Of a DNA stretch of 64,000 bases, positions 1 through 13,430 are shown one piece after another. The first letter of the stretch is position 1. Each line of letters starts with the position of its first letter. Origin of the DNA: Strigops habroptila. Lineage: Eukaryota > Chordata > Aves > Psittaciformes > Psittacidae. Location of the stretch: positions 5,265,943 to 5,329,942 of the forward strand of contig NC_044296.2 of NCBI RefSeq assembly GCF_004027225.2, in the 5' to 3' direction. The position numbers and the translations under genes are program-made. The notes beneath the pieces were generated by a model, which ran no database searches, was not told the DNA's origin, and was given only the letters and a program-made list of their open reading frames with translations.

Positions 1-1162
1 AGTGATGGGATGGGATGCTGCAGTCATGGGGTGGGAAGGGGGAGGCTGCAGAGGTGGGAATGGACTCAGGAATGACACAAGATATTTGGGATTTAACAGC
101 AAATCCTCACACCACGCTAGTCTTGAACAACAGCCTCCAGGGGCTGGAGCACGGTGCTCGATCTCTTCTCACATACGAGGGCAAACAGGGCTCCTGGGGC
201 AGCTGAGACCCCATCCACGGTCCTGGAGAACAGGGAATGAGGTGGCCACTGAATGGGGACCCCCTATCTGCAATGGGGACACTGACCCACTGCAGACTGC
301 TGATGCCCGCGGGTAACCGAGCCTGCATCTGCCACCACGACCTTTCTGCCTGGCTTGGCAAACCTGGCCCAGAGAATGAAATTAGAAGCAATTAAATATT
401 AAGCTTGGCTCAGCCTCAGATCAAACTTTCTACCAATTTTAGCTGCTTGTTGCTTTGGAGACAGCATGCACTGGAGTTCAGCTGGTGATGCAACATGGAG
501 AGGGGGTTTCTGCCAGGACTGAGCTCTTCAAGCCAGGAATAGACACGAGAGCAGCTGGTGACCAGAGCCAGTTGAGCCTGGGTTGGAACCAAAGTACATG
601 CAGAAAGGAATGGGCAGATCCTGCAATCTCAGCTGAACATAGCTGAAATCGGCAGCTTTGTTTTCTGCTTCTGGATTAATGCCTGCTCAATTAAGGATCT
701 TCCTCTCCCAGAGGAAAACAGGGAGATTTGGGGGACAAGGAAAGAACAAGACACAGCAAAGACCCCCCAGAGCCACCAGCTGAGGAGGACACGTGGGGTT
801 CCCGCAGAGCCGCCGTGATGCAGCAGCGGGGTGGGCAGGGGATGGGGTTGCTGGCCAGGGTGTCACCGTGCCAGCACCCAGAGAGCTTCCACAGAGGTTT
901 TAGGCCACCTCAGGTGCTGACTCAGGGTTGGCAGAGCTCGACAGAGAGCAAACAGGACTGAGGCTGGGAGCAAGGACGGCAGTGGGCAGCAGTGCTGAGC
1001 CACGGCAGCACCCGTCCCTCGCCATGCAAGCCAGCAGTGATGGGACCCTCAGCAGGACCCCAGACCCCCTCCCCCAAGGCATTTCCCAGCTGAGGGGGGT
1101 TTGCATCCGGGGGTGGGACAAGGTGATGCTGCAAGGGCTCTGCCGCCAACCTGCAAACTGGC
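1..1162. other. Intergenic, no gene seen
   Basis: Unique-looking AT/GC-mixed DNA. The open frames here are short, overlap on both strands and show no recognisable motif or splice structure. Confidence 0.6.
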
Positions 1163-1605
1163 CATGGAGATGCTGAAGCAGCTCTGCTCTGGAGCCAGGC
1201 TGAGAGAGCTGGGCTGGAGCAGCCTGGAGAAGAGAAGGCTCCTGAAGGGGAGACCTTAGAGCAGCTCCAGTGCCTAAAGGGGCTCCAGGAAACCTGGAGA
1301 GGGGCTTTGGACAAGGGCCTGTAGGGACAGGCCAAGGGGAATGGCTTTAACCTGCCAGAGGGGAGATTGAGATGAGCTCTGAGGCAGAAGCTCTTCCCTG
1401 TGAGGGTGCTGAGGCGCTGGCACAGGGTGCCCAGAGAAGCTGTGGCTGCCCCATCCCTGGCAGTGTTCAAGGCCAGGTTGGACACAGGGGCTTGGAGCAA
1501 CCTGCTCTAGTGGAAGGTGTCCCTGCCCGTCCCCCCCTGGCAGGGGGTTGGAGCTGGAGGAGCAGCTTTAAGGTCCCTTCCAACCTGGGCCATTCCAGGA
1601 TTATA
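1163..1605 (+). mobile_element. CR1 LINE 3' fragment
   Basis: Sense-oriented 5'-truncated CR1 tail. It carries the same block as most other copies (GAGATGAGCTCTGAGGCAG, then GGTTGGACACAGGGGCTTGG), ending near the usual AAGGTCCCTTCCAAC. A few extra bases (CCCCCC and AGC) interrupt the terminal part. Not protein coding despite open frames. Confidence 0.9.
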
Positions 1606-4392
1606 AGATATCAGGGCAACCCAGTCCCCTCTGACAGATGCAGAAAGACCCTGTCCCAGCACCACACCATGGCCCCGACCCCCACCAGGCGGTGGTGTGA
1701 GCTGGAAAGCCACCGGGCCATCTGTCACCCAAGGGATACCATGGCCAAAAAGAATTTAAGCCCCCAGCCCCCCCCAGCAGGGCTTTGATGCAGAAAAATG
1801 AGAAATTTCAGGCTCTGCAAAACCCTCAAAGGGTTTTCTTTCATCCCGAAGGGACTTGGAGAAAGCCTGATCCCATGGTGACGGGCAGTCATCTAAAGGC
1901 CTGTGGTGGAGCTGGGTGCAAGATGCCAAGGTGCTCGGTGGTGTCTGAGCTGTGATTTGGGCGAAGTGTCAGTGTGGGTCTGACCCAAGCAGCGTTCTTG
2001 CCCGCAGCGCCTGCACCAACCAGGTCACCCTCATGTGCAGCGAGTGCCTCGGGTCTCAGACTCGGCTCCAGCACTGCCAGACGAATGCCACCCCTCATCT
2101 CCATTACCCTGACAACACCCCTCACAACTGCCCAAAGGAATCATGCGAGGCAGGGAGAGCTCCCTAATGAACACAGTTGTTATTATTAGCCATGTCAGGA
2201 CTGATTTGTAAGAGGCAAGTTCAGAGTCCCTGTGCTTGATGGCGGGACCATCCTGCATGACCAGAACGTCCTCTGCATCCCTCCGGAGTCCTGACTGCGA
2301 GTGGATCATGGGAGGAGGAACATCCTTGGGTACCAGATGTGTTGGACAAGCTGGATGGGCATTGAGACCTTGTGCACAGGTATGAGCAGAGCCACATTGT
2401 CCCCTGTCTTCCCCCATGAGCCAAGAAGCCACCCTTGGCTCATACCCAGGCAAATCCCAAGGGAATTGGGACCTTTGTTATTCAGGCCAAGACTCCGGGT
2501 AACCCCAATATCTGGATGTTCAGAGGGAGAAAGGCAGAGGATCCAGCTGTGCGAGGGAAGGATGTTGGCTGTCTTGCAGTGTTGCCTCTTCCATAGCCCC
2601 AGCCCGGCGGCTCCGCGGGCTCTTTGCCATATGTAGGGCATCCCCGGGGTGCCTGCAGCCGCCTCTGCTCCCTATGGAGCGCTTGGAGAGGCGCCTAATT
2701 CATCCTTTCAGAGCAGAGATAAGATGGATTAAGGCCTGCTGAATGCTTGCCAAAAGAATTGCCATTAGGCCCTGGAGAGCTTAATCTCCACCAGACTAAA
2801 AGCAGACAGGCTGTGCCGCAGCTAGTCCTGTCTGCCAGGGGATAAACACCCAGTGCAGGATTTCAGGGAAACCTTTGGAAGCTACAGAATGCTTCCCAAA
2901 GTGCACTTGCTGCCCAGAGCACCCAAGGCTGGGTGCTGAGCCCCACGGTCCCCCCAGTACTCAGGGATGACATGGCTGAGCGTGATGCAAAGGACCAGGT
3001 TGGCTGCTGGAGTTTCAAACAGCTCCATGTCTTGATTGTCCCTTTCCATGCTCCCATCTCCAAGGCTCCTCCATCCTGGCACTGTTATCTCCTGCAGATT
3101 AGCTCTCCAAAGCTGTCCTTGCCTACGTGCTTCTCATCTGACTCACGTTTGTTATTTCCTGCCCCTATCTCTTATTTCCCTCATCGTCCTCACACTACCC
3201 CTCCCAAGGCCCAGCTCCTCTCCAGGTATCCCTGACCCTGCTGCTGCCTGGGTACCGGCAGCTCCCATGGAGCCAGAGCATCAGCAGGGGAGCTCAGAGC
3301 TCCCTCTCCCCACCAGTGCTGATGGATAACCCCAAATCCATCCCATGAGCTGCCCTCCAGGGCCACATGTGGGGCTGTGGTCAGTGCTGTGCCCATTGTC
3401 ACCACTGCGGCTCAGGGAAGACATCACTGGTCCAGAGACCACCCTTGCCCAGGATAAGGTGGTGAGACTGGCCTGTGGTTTCAGACCTCTTTGGAGAGCT
3501 GTGCCAGGCAAGCTGGTATTTGCATTGTAGTCAGATCTTGATGGTGAGCAGCAGGGTGTGAGCTGGGTGCTGGTCACCATGGGGGAACTGGCCCCATTGG
3601 CTTCACACCACAGCCTCCACCTCTCAGGACCGAGGGGAGAGGGAATGGTCCCCATCAACCACATCTCTCTGGAGACCTCCAGCTGCCCAGCCATCCTACA
3701 AAGGGGATTTTCAAGTTCATTTCTCTGCCAGACCCTGGGAAGAGGCAGCATCCGAGGGCAGCCAGGGGGTGATGCTCATGGCACAGGGTCTGGGCTTATT
3801 GCACCTCTGCCCTGGAAGATGCTGATATCCCTGATACCATCTCCTCTGGGTTTTTAGGCTGGGAGGGATCTCAACCTCTTCCGTCTCCCACCAGCACTGT
3901 GTGGGTAAGCTGGGCTGTGTTCAGACACTAAAACCTCAGTCCCCAGCCTTGAGCCCTTCCCTCCAAAACCTCAGGGTGCTCCTCATCCTCAGCTTCTTCT
4001 CCACAGGCAACAAACCCTCCATCTTCACTGCTGTCACCCCCAGCCCTTCCACAGCCATCCTCTCCCCTTCCTTGCCTGTCCCCTGCTGCTACATCCCACC
4101 AAGCCAGCGGGAGCGGATGGAGGTTGGGCACTGCTCTCCTATCTCCACTGTCATGATGCAACCCGGACGCAAGCCGGACTCCCGCCAGCAGTGACACGCT
4201 GTCCCAGCCAAGCAAACACAGCTCAGGGCCTCGTGTTGTGTTGCGACAGCCTGAATGGCCTCAGCACCCACAGCCAGGGGCAGCCCATGACCGGGGCTGG
4301 GATCCTGCAGTGGCAGCTCTGGTGCAAGAGCGTCCTGGCATCCCCCCAGATCGACCGCCCAGACGGACATGGGAGGGCTGAGATCTCCCAGT
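1606..4392. other. Intergenic, no gene seen
   Basis: No exon with plausible splice sites, no known motif and no RNA gene recognised. Short open frames on both strands appear random. Confidence 0.55.
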
Positions 4393-4677
4393 TCATAGAA
4401 TCATGGAATGGTTTGGGTTGAAGGGACCTTAAAGCTCCTCCAGCTCCAACCCCTGCCACGGGCAGGGACACCTTCCACTAGAGCAGGTTGCTCCAAGCCC
4501 CTGTGTCCAACCTGGCCTTGAACACTGCCAGGGATGGGGCAGCCACAGCTTCTCTGGGCACCCTGTGCCAGCGCCTCAGCACCCTCACAGGGAAGAGCTT
4601 CTGCCTCAGAGCTCATCTCAGTCTCCCCTCTGGCAGGTTAAAGCCATTCCCCTTGTCCTGTCCCTACAGGCCCTTGT
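4393..4677 (-). mobile_element. CR1 LINE 3' fragment
   Basis: Antisense copy beginning TCATAGAATCATGGAATGG, the reverse complement of the CR1 3' end with its short terminal repeat unit. It is cut off at the CCCTACAGGCCCTT position, so only about 285 bases remain. It belongs to the young, nearly identical group. Confidence 0.92.
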
Positions 4678-6105
4678 AGTTCTCTCAGTGCAGCCCAGGA
4701 TGCAAATGACCCACATTCCAAGTGGTCCCTGTCCCCACCAGTGTGTCTGGAGCCCTGTGCTGAGCCCAGCAGGGTCAAGAGGTGTCTCAGCATCGTTGCC
4801 CAGACCTGCACCCCCTCTGCCCTGTTCCCTCCTCTTCCCCTGTGGCAGAGCAGGGCTGCAGGGGACATGCTGGGGGACATTAGCTGATCCCCCAAGTGCA
4901 TTTCGGTGCTGTCCCTGCCCTCCCTGGGCACATGGCAGGCACATAAGACAGGGCGAAGTGAAGCCATGGGCTCCATGTGGCACCAGGCACCAGGATTCTC
5001 CCAGCCCACAGGATGAGCCAAGGCACCAGCATGATTCAGTGCAGGAGAAGAGGGCACCAGCTACTCCAGGAGCAGTGACACAGGGACCAGCATGGCCAGA
5101 GCCACCACCACTGAGCCAAGGTGGGGATGGCAGCAGCATGGCTGGGGTGAGGAGGCAGTGAGCAGCGATGGGCAGATGTAGGTGAGGGTTAAATCGTGCT
5201 GGGGAAGCTGAGCCTTCCCCACGCTCTCCTGATGTAGTATTTGCAGGAGCAGCGTGTTCCAGTAGTACCATAAACACAGGGAAGGAAAGAACTTGACTTT
5301 ATCTGCCTGTGAGGCCTTGGGACCGTCTAAATTAGGAAAGGAAGGAAAAAAACCCAACAACCCCAAAGGGTTTGTTTTGCAGCTGAGCTGAAAATAGAGC
5401 AGAAGGAGGGAGAAGAACGTTGAGCCCAGACGGGGCAGGTGGGAGCTGGGACACCTCGTCTGGCCCTGGTGATACCCCACAAATGCTGAGGACCCTGTCC
5501 CTGCCCTCGAGCCAGCCTCTGCCTGGGGACACACACCTCGGGGAGTGTCACCGTCCCCAGTCACAACAGGCAGGGTGATGGCAGCCCTGGCATCACCCTC
5601 ATCCCAAGGGCAGCAAAAGATGCTTAACTGGGCTGGAGGGCTCTGGCGTGAGAATGACAGGGTTATCTGTATGCCAACACCCTGCCTGGCTTTCTGGGCA
5701 ACCTGCCTGGAGCTGTGTCTCCTCTCCTGGGCCCTTCACAGCCCCTCACTGTCCAAGTCCTCCAGCCAGGACCAATGTTCCTTCAGAAGTCACAATTGTA
5801 TCACAATCCCGGCTGTAAGCCACTGATCTGTCCCTAACTTGGCTCGGTGCTGTCCCTCACACAGACACAAGCAGGTTCCCAACACTCGGAACCTTGGCCC
5901 AGCACTTGGCATCTCCCGAGCAGCTCACTCAAATCAAATGGAGTCAGCTCACTCAAAATCAAATGGGTCATCTTCCTCACAGAAGGTGCTGGTGTTGCAG
6001 AAACTGTTCTCACCCAGGAATGATTGTGAAATGAAGTTTTCATCCATATTTATCCAAGCCCCCAGCAGGATATAACCCCTGTTCTGTCCCAAAACTGAGA
6101 AGTTT
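4678..6105. other. Intergenic, no gene seen
   Basis: No supported gene. Several open frames over 150 codons exist on both strands (for example 4,618-5,277 on minus), but they partly overlap the CR1 copy and have the low complexity expected of GC-rich noncoding bird DNA. Confidence 0.5.
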
Positions 6106-6525
6106 TATGGTACCATCACCAACCTACTGCCGCACATCACCAACCTATTGTCACCAATCGTCACCCATCTGCCAAAACATCATCACCCATCGCCACCATG
6201 ACCAGCCCATCACCATTCATCACCACCCACCACCAACCCATCAGTGACCCATCACCACCAACACATCACCACCTATCAACAACCCATCACCAATCACTGC
6301 CATCCATTACTAACCCATGACCACCCACTAACCTATCACTAACCCATGACCACCCACTACCAGCCATCTCCATCCACCAACCCATCACTTACCCATCACT
6401 AACTCATCACAACCCACCAACCCATCACTAACCCATCACCAAACATCACCATCCACTAGCCTATCACTATCTCATAATCACCCACCACCAATCACCAACC
6501 CATCCCTAGCCCATCACCACCAGTG
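6106..6525 (+). repeat. Degenerate CATCACC/ACCCATC minisatellite
   Basis: About 420 bases built from diverged short units such as CACCAACCCATCACTAACC and CATCACCACCCACC. Strongly strand-asymmetric: the plus strand has almost no G. Unit length wanders between about 5 and 13 bases, so it is an old, eroding tandem array. Confidence 0.85.
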
Positions 6526-8033
6526 TCAAGCACTGGTGGCAGTGGACTGGGGGGACCTGCCAGCCACCAGGACGTTTTGGACTCCCAGGTCACAGCTTGT
6601 GCACTGAAGGTCATAAACTATTGATTGGAGCTGGGCAGCAGAGGGCTGCGTGCTGCCGCAGCGCAGCTCCGCCGCTCATCTCCAGGCACTGCCTGCTCCA
6701 AGCAGGTCTCACATTTATATTTCATGAACACGTCCCTCAGAGCAAGGGTTTACAGCGAGAAGCAGAAATAATTCATGCTCTGCACACACGGATGACATGT
6801 GGCCTCGAGCATCCTTCTCCATCCCAGCCAGGGCCCTGTGCTGCTGCACAAGGAAACCTGCTCCATGTGCTGGATCCTGCCTTCTCTGAAAACTTCAGAG
6901 GCAGATGAGCCAACAGGCAGGTTGGAACTAGCCAGCTCTGTCAAGGCAGATGCTGGAGCCCAGCGCAGGGAAAACCGGCCTCCGTGGAGGTTGTCTCAGC
7001 TCGTCTGGTCCTGAGCTCCAGCCTCTGGCCTGTCAGAGTAAATCCACATCATGCCTCATTAAAAATATAAGGCTCAGCCCAGGCACGCACACAGGCAGGA
7101 TGCAGCAGAGGTGGGGGTACACACACAGCACCCAGCAGTCAGGGGACACCCCACACAGACCTGTCCTGAGGAAACACCTCCCTGGCTCAGTGGTTTGGGC
7201 ACCCACCAGGTCCTGGGCTGACCTGGACCTTTCCCCTCCCAGCTGCAAGGTGGTTTGGGGTCTTGGGGTGATGCTGTGGGTACCTACATAGGACAAGTTG
7301 GGTTTGTGCCCCTTGCAGCTGCAAGAAGAGTGTTCTCTCCTTCAGCACCCAAGGAGCGGCCGTCTCCCATGGGCAGCTGTCAGCTCAGGTGCAGATCTCC
7401 CATCACCTGCTTCGAGGATACTGTCTGCTTGTTTGTTCTTGCCTGAACCCTTTAATCAACCTGAATGTAAAGGTCACTCCAACTGACAGTGCCTGGCTCC
7501 CTTCATGCTCCTTTGCAGAGAGGATGTTCCTTATGATTACTGCCTATGCAGAGAAATGACAGCAAAATTCCTCTGCTGCCAAGGTCCAGGGATGCTCCTC
7601 CAGCAGGACCATCCCCGGGATGGGTCTGGGATAATGGCAAAGAGCCCGTTCCCATGCAGCTTGATGGAAGCAGGGGCAGATCCAAAACCCCCTTGAGCCT
7701 CTGGGAGCACAGGGCCCTGCTTGGGGGGATTCAGTCCCCATCCAGCCTAGGGATGATGGTGACAAACTTCCATCCATGATGCATTGTGGGGCAGTGGCTG
7801 CTGTTCATGGGGTTCTGGTGGAACCCACCAAAAATATCCTTCCTTGGAGGAGATGCAGCCTTGGGATGGCTTGGAGAGCTGTCTCCATCCTTGCCTGGGG
7901 TTTCCAAACCTGGTTGCTGGTGCTGGTCCTGCTCTGATGGGCATCCCTTGGCCATTGGGCTCATGGGGCTGTGACAAACCCTTCCCTGGGCAGCTCTAAG
8001 TGTCCTTGCTTGAGCAGTGGGGTTGGACAAGAT
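6526..8033. other. Intergenic, no gene seen
   Basis: Unique DNA. No supported exon, RNA gene or full repeat recognised. Confidence 0.5.
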
Positions 8034-8215
8034 CATAGAATCAGAGACTGGTTTGAGTTGGAAGGGACCTTAAAGCTCATCCAGTTCCAACCCACTGCCA
8101 TGGGCAGGGACACCTTCCACTAGAGCAGGTTGTCCAGAACCACATCCAGCCTGGCCTTGAATGTCTCCAGTGATAGTGCATCCATCACTTGTCTCTCTGG
8201 GCAAAATGCTGCTGT
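8034..8215 (-). mobile_element. Older CR1 LINE 3' fragment
   Basis: Antisense CR1 tail beginning ATCATAGAATCAGAGACTGG. It differs from the young group at many places (for example GGTTGTCCAGAACCACATCC where the young copies read GGTTGCTCCAAGCCCC), so it is an older insertion. Confidence 0.88.
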
Positions 8216-11200
8216 TCTTAGAGGCAAGTGGAAATGTACAGAAATCCCTATGGTATGGAGGGAAATGATGAGTATGGCATGGTTAAAGACCATTAATTTA
8301 AGCTTTTTTCCCCTATCAGTAACCAAATGATGGAGGGTCCCACATCATGCAAGGGTCACGCAGCTCCATCCTCCTCCAAGTGAAAGCCCCTGCAACACCC
8401 ATCAGCCCAGGAGCAGCGTTAGGGGGGTATTAATATGAGTGTCTGTGCCTCACATCAGGGCTTTTCATTCGAGGTGAAAGGATTGAAAGGCAAAGCTCAA
8501 CCCAAATCCAGCCCCATCTGCCCAGGGTTTGTCCCAGTCCTACTCAGCCTGCAGCTGGGTGTTCCCCATCCCAGCATCCATGTCCCAGCATTCGTGCAGC
8601 ACATCCTGGTGGCTACAGACGCGCAAAGGAATGAAATGCTGCTGCTGAAGCTTTCATGGGGCAGAAGCACCAGGGAAAGGCCAGATTTTAAAACTAGTTC
8701 ATACCTTGAGCTTTTCCCCTGGCTAAAGCACAAGCTGTGGTCCTTGTCAGTAAGCCTCAGCATGTCTGGGTATATTCAGTCATATTTGGACGGGGAGAAA
8801 ATCCACTTTTCAGTGTACTTCTGCAGCCTTTCTCCAATGCCTTGGGGTATTGAGCACAGCTTCTGCACTGCGTGTTCTCACTCGTTCAATGAATAATCAA
8901 TTTAGCTGCCGTATGCACTGCTCATCGAGAAAGAAACTGCTTCTTGTTAAAGGTGTGAAAGTAAGTCATGTGTAAAATTAGCTTAGCCCTTTCCTAAGTC
9001 AGATGGGAATTGCTTTCAAAGCATTACAACCTGCCCAGATTCCCAAGAGCTTGGCCATTTTCCACACCAGCTCCTGCTTTGCAGAAGAGGAGAATGTTTT
9101 CCCAAACTATGGGAGGAAGGATGCTGGGGACTCGCTAATGGCTGGGTCACCAGGATGAGATCCCAAGCCGCATTCCCAAGCTTTGGAATACTCAGCCAAC
9201 TTGGGATGAAGTACCCCAGTGTCCATGGGGAAACGAGGGTGGCTGTCCCCAAACGGTGCCTGCGGGTGACACCGTCCAGCCCCACTCCTGGGCTGCCAGT
9301 TCCTCTGGCTGCAGATTGTGTTTCTTTCTGCTTTGAAGAAAAATCAACTTCTGGGGTGGGATTTGCCACCACTCCAGGGATTTGGACATTAATTTCTAAT
9401 GGGGATTAAGAATTCAAATCCCTTAAGCAGCTTTTGAAGTCCCATCTTTCGCTCCTCTGCAGAGACCCCTGGCCAGCCCTGCTCCCAGGTCTGAGAAACC
9501 CCCACACCAGAGCAGTGGCAAGGGCTTTTACCACCCAAAACCAACACAAGCCTTGGGAAAAGCCCTGATGTCCCCTTAAACATCGTGGGTTCAGCTGTGC
9601 CCCTGGAGTCACCCTTCCCTAAGCCACAGGACTCAGGCTCTGCCCCACTCCAGTGTAGGACGCCCTTCAGAAAAGGAGGTTGAAGGCTGTTCCCACCAGC
9701 AATCCCCCCAGGGCTGAGGAGTGAGTGCAATGCCTCCACTGCAAGACGTTCCTATAAATAGGCTGACGCCATTTCCTTGCTGAATTACCAGGGGCTTTTA
9801 GGCTATTTCCCACCATATTTCAGGTTCTGCACGTTGCTGTCCTTCTGAATTCACCCTGGGCACACATCTGTCATGGTTTAAGACGAGCAGAGCTTGCTGG
9901 AAGGGAAGGGACCACTTCAAGAGCCCAACTCCAAGAGCAATAAACCCCAGAAGAAAGGCTGGCTTCCTAGTTTGAATCGAGGGAGAAAGACTTGTTTGTT
10001 GTTTCCACCCGAAGGCTGCTGGCAGCACACAGGGATGTTTTGCAGCTACTTTGGATGCCATGGCAGGTAGCAGGGATCTGGCAGGAGGCAGCTGGCAGGG
10101 ATTCCTGTCTGGCAGGACCCTCAAGGCTTGGCCTCAGCAGGGACATAGGGGTGAATGTGGTCCCCAGGCAAGCTGAATCCCTGGAACATCCCTCATCCCT
10201 GCCCTGGGACACTGCTCTGTGCTATGGATGCATGTGGACTCCCTCCAGGACCCTCCCTCCCCATGTCCTGGGAGATCTGGGGGAGAAAGATGTGAATTAG
10301 GGGGGGTCCACCGTGGCTGTGACATAGTAATGGAGGAGGTTGAGCACAGGAGGAAGAGTGGAGGGGCAATGCTGCTCTGTCCCCTGGGACGACGCTCATT
10401 GTGCCATCAGCATCTGACCATCAGCTCCCCCCCTCCAAGCGCAGGGCAGAGGAGGATGGCCCCAGCTCATGCAGACCCAGCCTGCTCTCACCCTGCTGCC
10501 CCGGGACACCAGCGGCTCGTGTTCCCAAGGCTTTGGGACATGGGGAGAGGCAGCAGACTGTGGCCTCTCCTCCAAGCCACGGTGGGAGAGTGAGCAAGAG
10601 CCCAGGAACCTCGTTAGCAGCTCAGCCCCATTAGTAACCATCTCCATGGTGATGGAGCTCAGAAAATCACATTGCACAGGGAGTCCTGTGCTGCACAGCC
10701 CCGGGGCTGGGCTCGGGCACGCCGGAGCCATGAGGCCGAAGGCTGCGCTCCGCAGGGTGCAGCATGGTGTGTGCTGCAACCCCCAGCCTGGCAGAGCTCC
10801 CATCACAGCAAAGAGCCATAGGGCTTGGGGAAAACCAGGGATGTCTTCATGCCACAGCCCTTCTGCCAACCCATCGCTAATCCTGCTGCCCACTCGCAGA
10901 GGGCAGCTGCTTTGCTCTGCCCTCCTCCTCCTCTCAATCCCATTCTCAGCAGAGATCCCTCTGCTCTTCTCGGGAGGACAACAACACAAGAGGGATGCAT
11001 TCCCAATACCAGTCCCCAGTGCTGACCCCCAGCATCAAAGTATTGATGATGCCCAACACCATCCCCAGCACCAATACCCAGTACCAGTGCAGTGCACGAG
11101 GCACTGGTCTCCCAGCTCAGTCCATCAAAACCATTTAGGGTTTGACCCATTCACACACAGACTTTCCCATCTCCTCATCCCTCGTGAAGAAAAAGGCATA

Positions 11201-12084
11201 AATAAAACCCATAATGAAGGGAAAGGGGGTTGGGGGTGGGCAGGTGCCCCCTGGTTGCCTGAGGCTGGATGGAGGCATCTTCCTGCACGTGGCACTGTCA
11301 GCAAAGAGCCACACACAATGAGTTCTTGATGAAGAACAAGATGCCTGAAGATGCCGAGCGCCCCGGGGCAGCCGCATCCTCCCTCGCCCGGATGGGGTCT
11401 CCGGAGGAGACGAGCTCATGCAATAACCCTTCTCCAGGCACTCGTGCCATCGCCTTCAGAGCTTTATGAATATTGTAGCAAGGCTGCTCCTTTCATCTCT
11501 GCTTCCTTCCAGGGAGCCCCAAACCTTCTGCACATTCGTTTCCACCTCACTATTCCTCTTAATTATTTAAACTCGCCTTCCCGAAAGCAGAGCCCTTCCA
11601 TTAGTGCTCCTTCCTCTGCGGCGCGCGTGGAATTTGGGGACTTGCAAATCCACTTGATCTCTTTGCGTCCGTGCAGAGCCGCAGGTTTCCATGGGCTCCG
11701 TTCCACTCCCCCTTCCAGCCACCCCAGGCCACATACTTGAAGGCCTTGGCAACAAAAAACTCAACCAAAGCAGAGCGTTGGTGCTTTTTACTGGGGTCCT
11801 GGATGCTGTGGGGTTTCCTAACATGACTTTGATTATGGCCATTGCTCTTCTTGCGGCTGGTCTTCCCCCAAAGCCACATGCGGGGCTGACAGTTGTACCA
11901 AAGTGGGTCACTAGTGGCTCATAAGACACTGGAAAAATCCCTTGTTGCTCTGTTGCTATCACTTATAAAGCTAGAAAGGGCTTCCTGCAGAGTAGATCCC
12001 ATCCCTGCCCCTCAAATGAGACATCGCCAATTAATTGCCTTTTAACTAGAAGGTAGGAATGCTGAGCCCAGCTCCCCAAATGCT
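8216..12084. other. Intergenic, no gene seen
   Basis: No supported gene. A 153-codon plus-strand frame at 8,435-8,896 and a Lys/Arg-rich minus-strand frame near 11,601-11,879 were examined. Neither has a family I recognise or convincing splice sites. Confidence 0.5.
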
Positions 12085-12201
12085 TATAGAATCATGGAAT
12101 GGTTTGGCTTGGAAAAGATCTTAAAGCTCCTCCAGTTCCAACCCCCTGCCATGGGCAGGGACACCTTCCACTAGAGCAGGTTGCTCCAAGCCCCGTCCAA
12201 C
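12085..12201 (-). mobile_element. CR1 LINE 3' terminal fragment
   Basis: Short antisense piece with ATAGAATCATGGAATGG and GGGACACCTTCCACTAGAGC. It breaks off after CAAGCCCCGTCCAAC, leaving only the last about 115 bases of the element. Confidence 0.9.
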
Positions 12202-12922
12202 GCGGAGGCTCAAAATGCTGTTGCAGAAAAATGCAGTTTTCAGTAACTTAGATACATAAAAAGAGCTTCTCCATTTCCTTCTGAGAGGTGGGAGCTGCAC
12301 TGGAGCCCCACCATGGCACAGCTCCCTGGGGATCCGGCCGCGGTGAAAGGGAGGGTTTTGGTGGAGCTCCAGGGGATGTTGGCAGGACACAGGAGCTGTG
12401 GGAGGGGGTGACTCAGCTGGGTTTGACGCATTTCGCTCTCTCCTGTCATGCCTGAACCTGTCGGGTGCTCCACAGACAGATTCCAACGGCCACATCAGCC
12501 CTACCCTTGTGCTGCACCGTGGCTGGGCTGTTTGCTTGAGCAAGGCACCCTCAGTCAATGCTTTTCTCTCCATCCTCCTGCTATTCATGGGTTATTCTGT
12601 GCTTATCTCGTACCTCACTAATGGTCTCTTGATGTGGCTCATCCCCTCCAAAGCCACCATGGGACGGTTGAGGTCTTCTCACCCCACTAAGGAGGATGAG
12701 TGGGGTGAGGAGGAGCAATGTGTGCCCTACGGACCCATCACTTCCACCAGCAGCATGTTATTCCTGGTACTATTACTTGTTCATGCGTTTGCTGGCACAG
12801 AGCTGCAGAGTGAAAATGGGGGGGGAGGCTCCAAGGGGACACCAGTGTGGAGGGGCTGCCAGAGGTCTCAGCCTCAGAGAGCCCAGCCTGAGCAGCTCCT
12901 GGCTCCATAACTCCCAAAGTAT

Positions 12923-13430
12923 TCCAGCTCTGGTGCAGCAGCACAAGAGGGACATGGAGCTGCTGGAGCGACTCCAGAGGAGGCCCCGGAGCTGCTGCGA
13001 GGGCTGGAGCAGCTCTGCTCTGGAGCCAGGCTGAGAGAGCTGGGCTGGGGCAGCCCGGAGAAGAGAAGGCTCCTGAAGGGGAGACCTTAGAGCAGCTCCA
13101 GTGCCTAAAGGGGCTCCAGGAAACCTGGAGAGGGGCTTTGGACAAGGGCCTGTAGGGACAGGACAAGGGGAATGGCTTTAACCTGCCAGAGGGGAGATTG
13201 AGATGAGCTCTGAGGCAGAAGCTCTTCCCTGTGAGGGTGCTGAGGCGCTGGCACAGGGTGCCCAGAGAAGCTGTGGCTGCCCCATCCCTGGCAGTGTTCA
13301 AGGCCAGGTTGGACACAGGGGCTTGGAGCAACCTGCTCTAGTGGAAGGTGTCCCTGCCCGTGGCAGAGGTTGGAGCTGGAGGAGCTTTAAGGTCCCTTCT
13401 GACCCAAACCAGTCTGTGGTTCTACGATCT
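12923..13430 (+). mobile_element. CR1 LINE 3' fragment, long young copy
   Basis: Sense copy of about 500 bases from GCACAAGAGGGACATGG to AAACCAGTCTGTGGTTCTAC. It is one of the longest members of the near-identical group. Confidence 0.93.

Noticed and set aside
1372-1788. Repeated open frame beginning [20 protein letters not shown], seen at about eight places
   Set aside because: It is the CR1 tail read in one frame. It recurs wherever the repeat lies in sense and has no upstream coding context.
4488-4679. Repeated open frame beginning [19 protein letters not shown] on the opposite strand
   Set aside because: Reverse-strand translation of the same CR1 tail, not a gene family.
4618-5277. 219-codon minus-strand open frame
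   Set aside because: Its C-terminal part is CR1 antisense. The rest has no motif, and a competing 198-codon frame exists on the other strand.
6106-6525. Tandem CATCACC array considered as a CRISPR-like array
   Set aside because: Units are contiguous and degenerate without spacers, and the genome is vertebrate.
9869-9881. TGTCATGGTTTAA, resembling the start of some bird retroviral LTRs
   Set aside because: Only about 13 bases match, with no internal region, second LTR or flanking duplication. Not enough to call an element.
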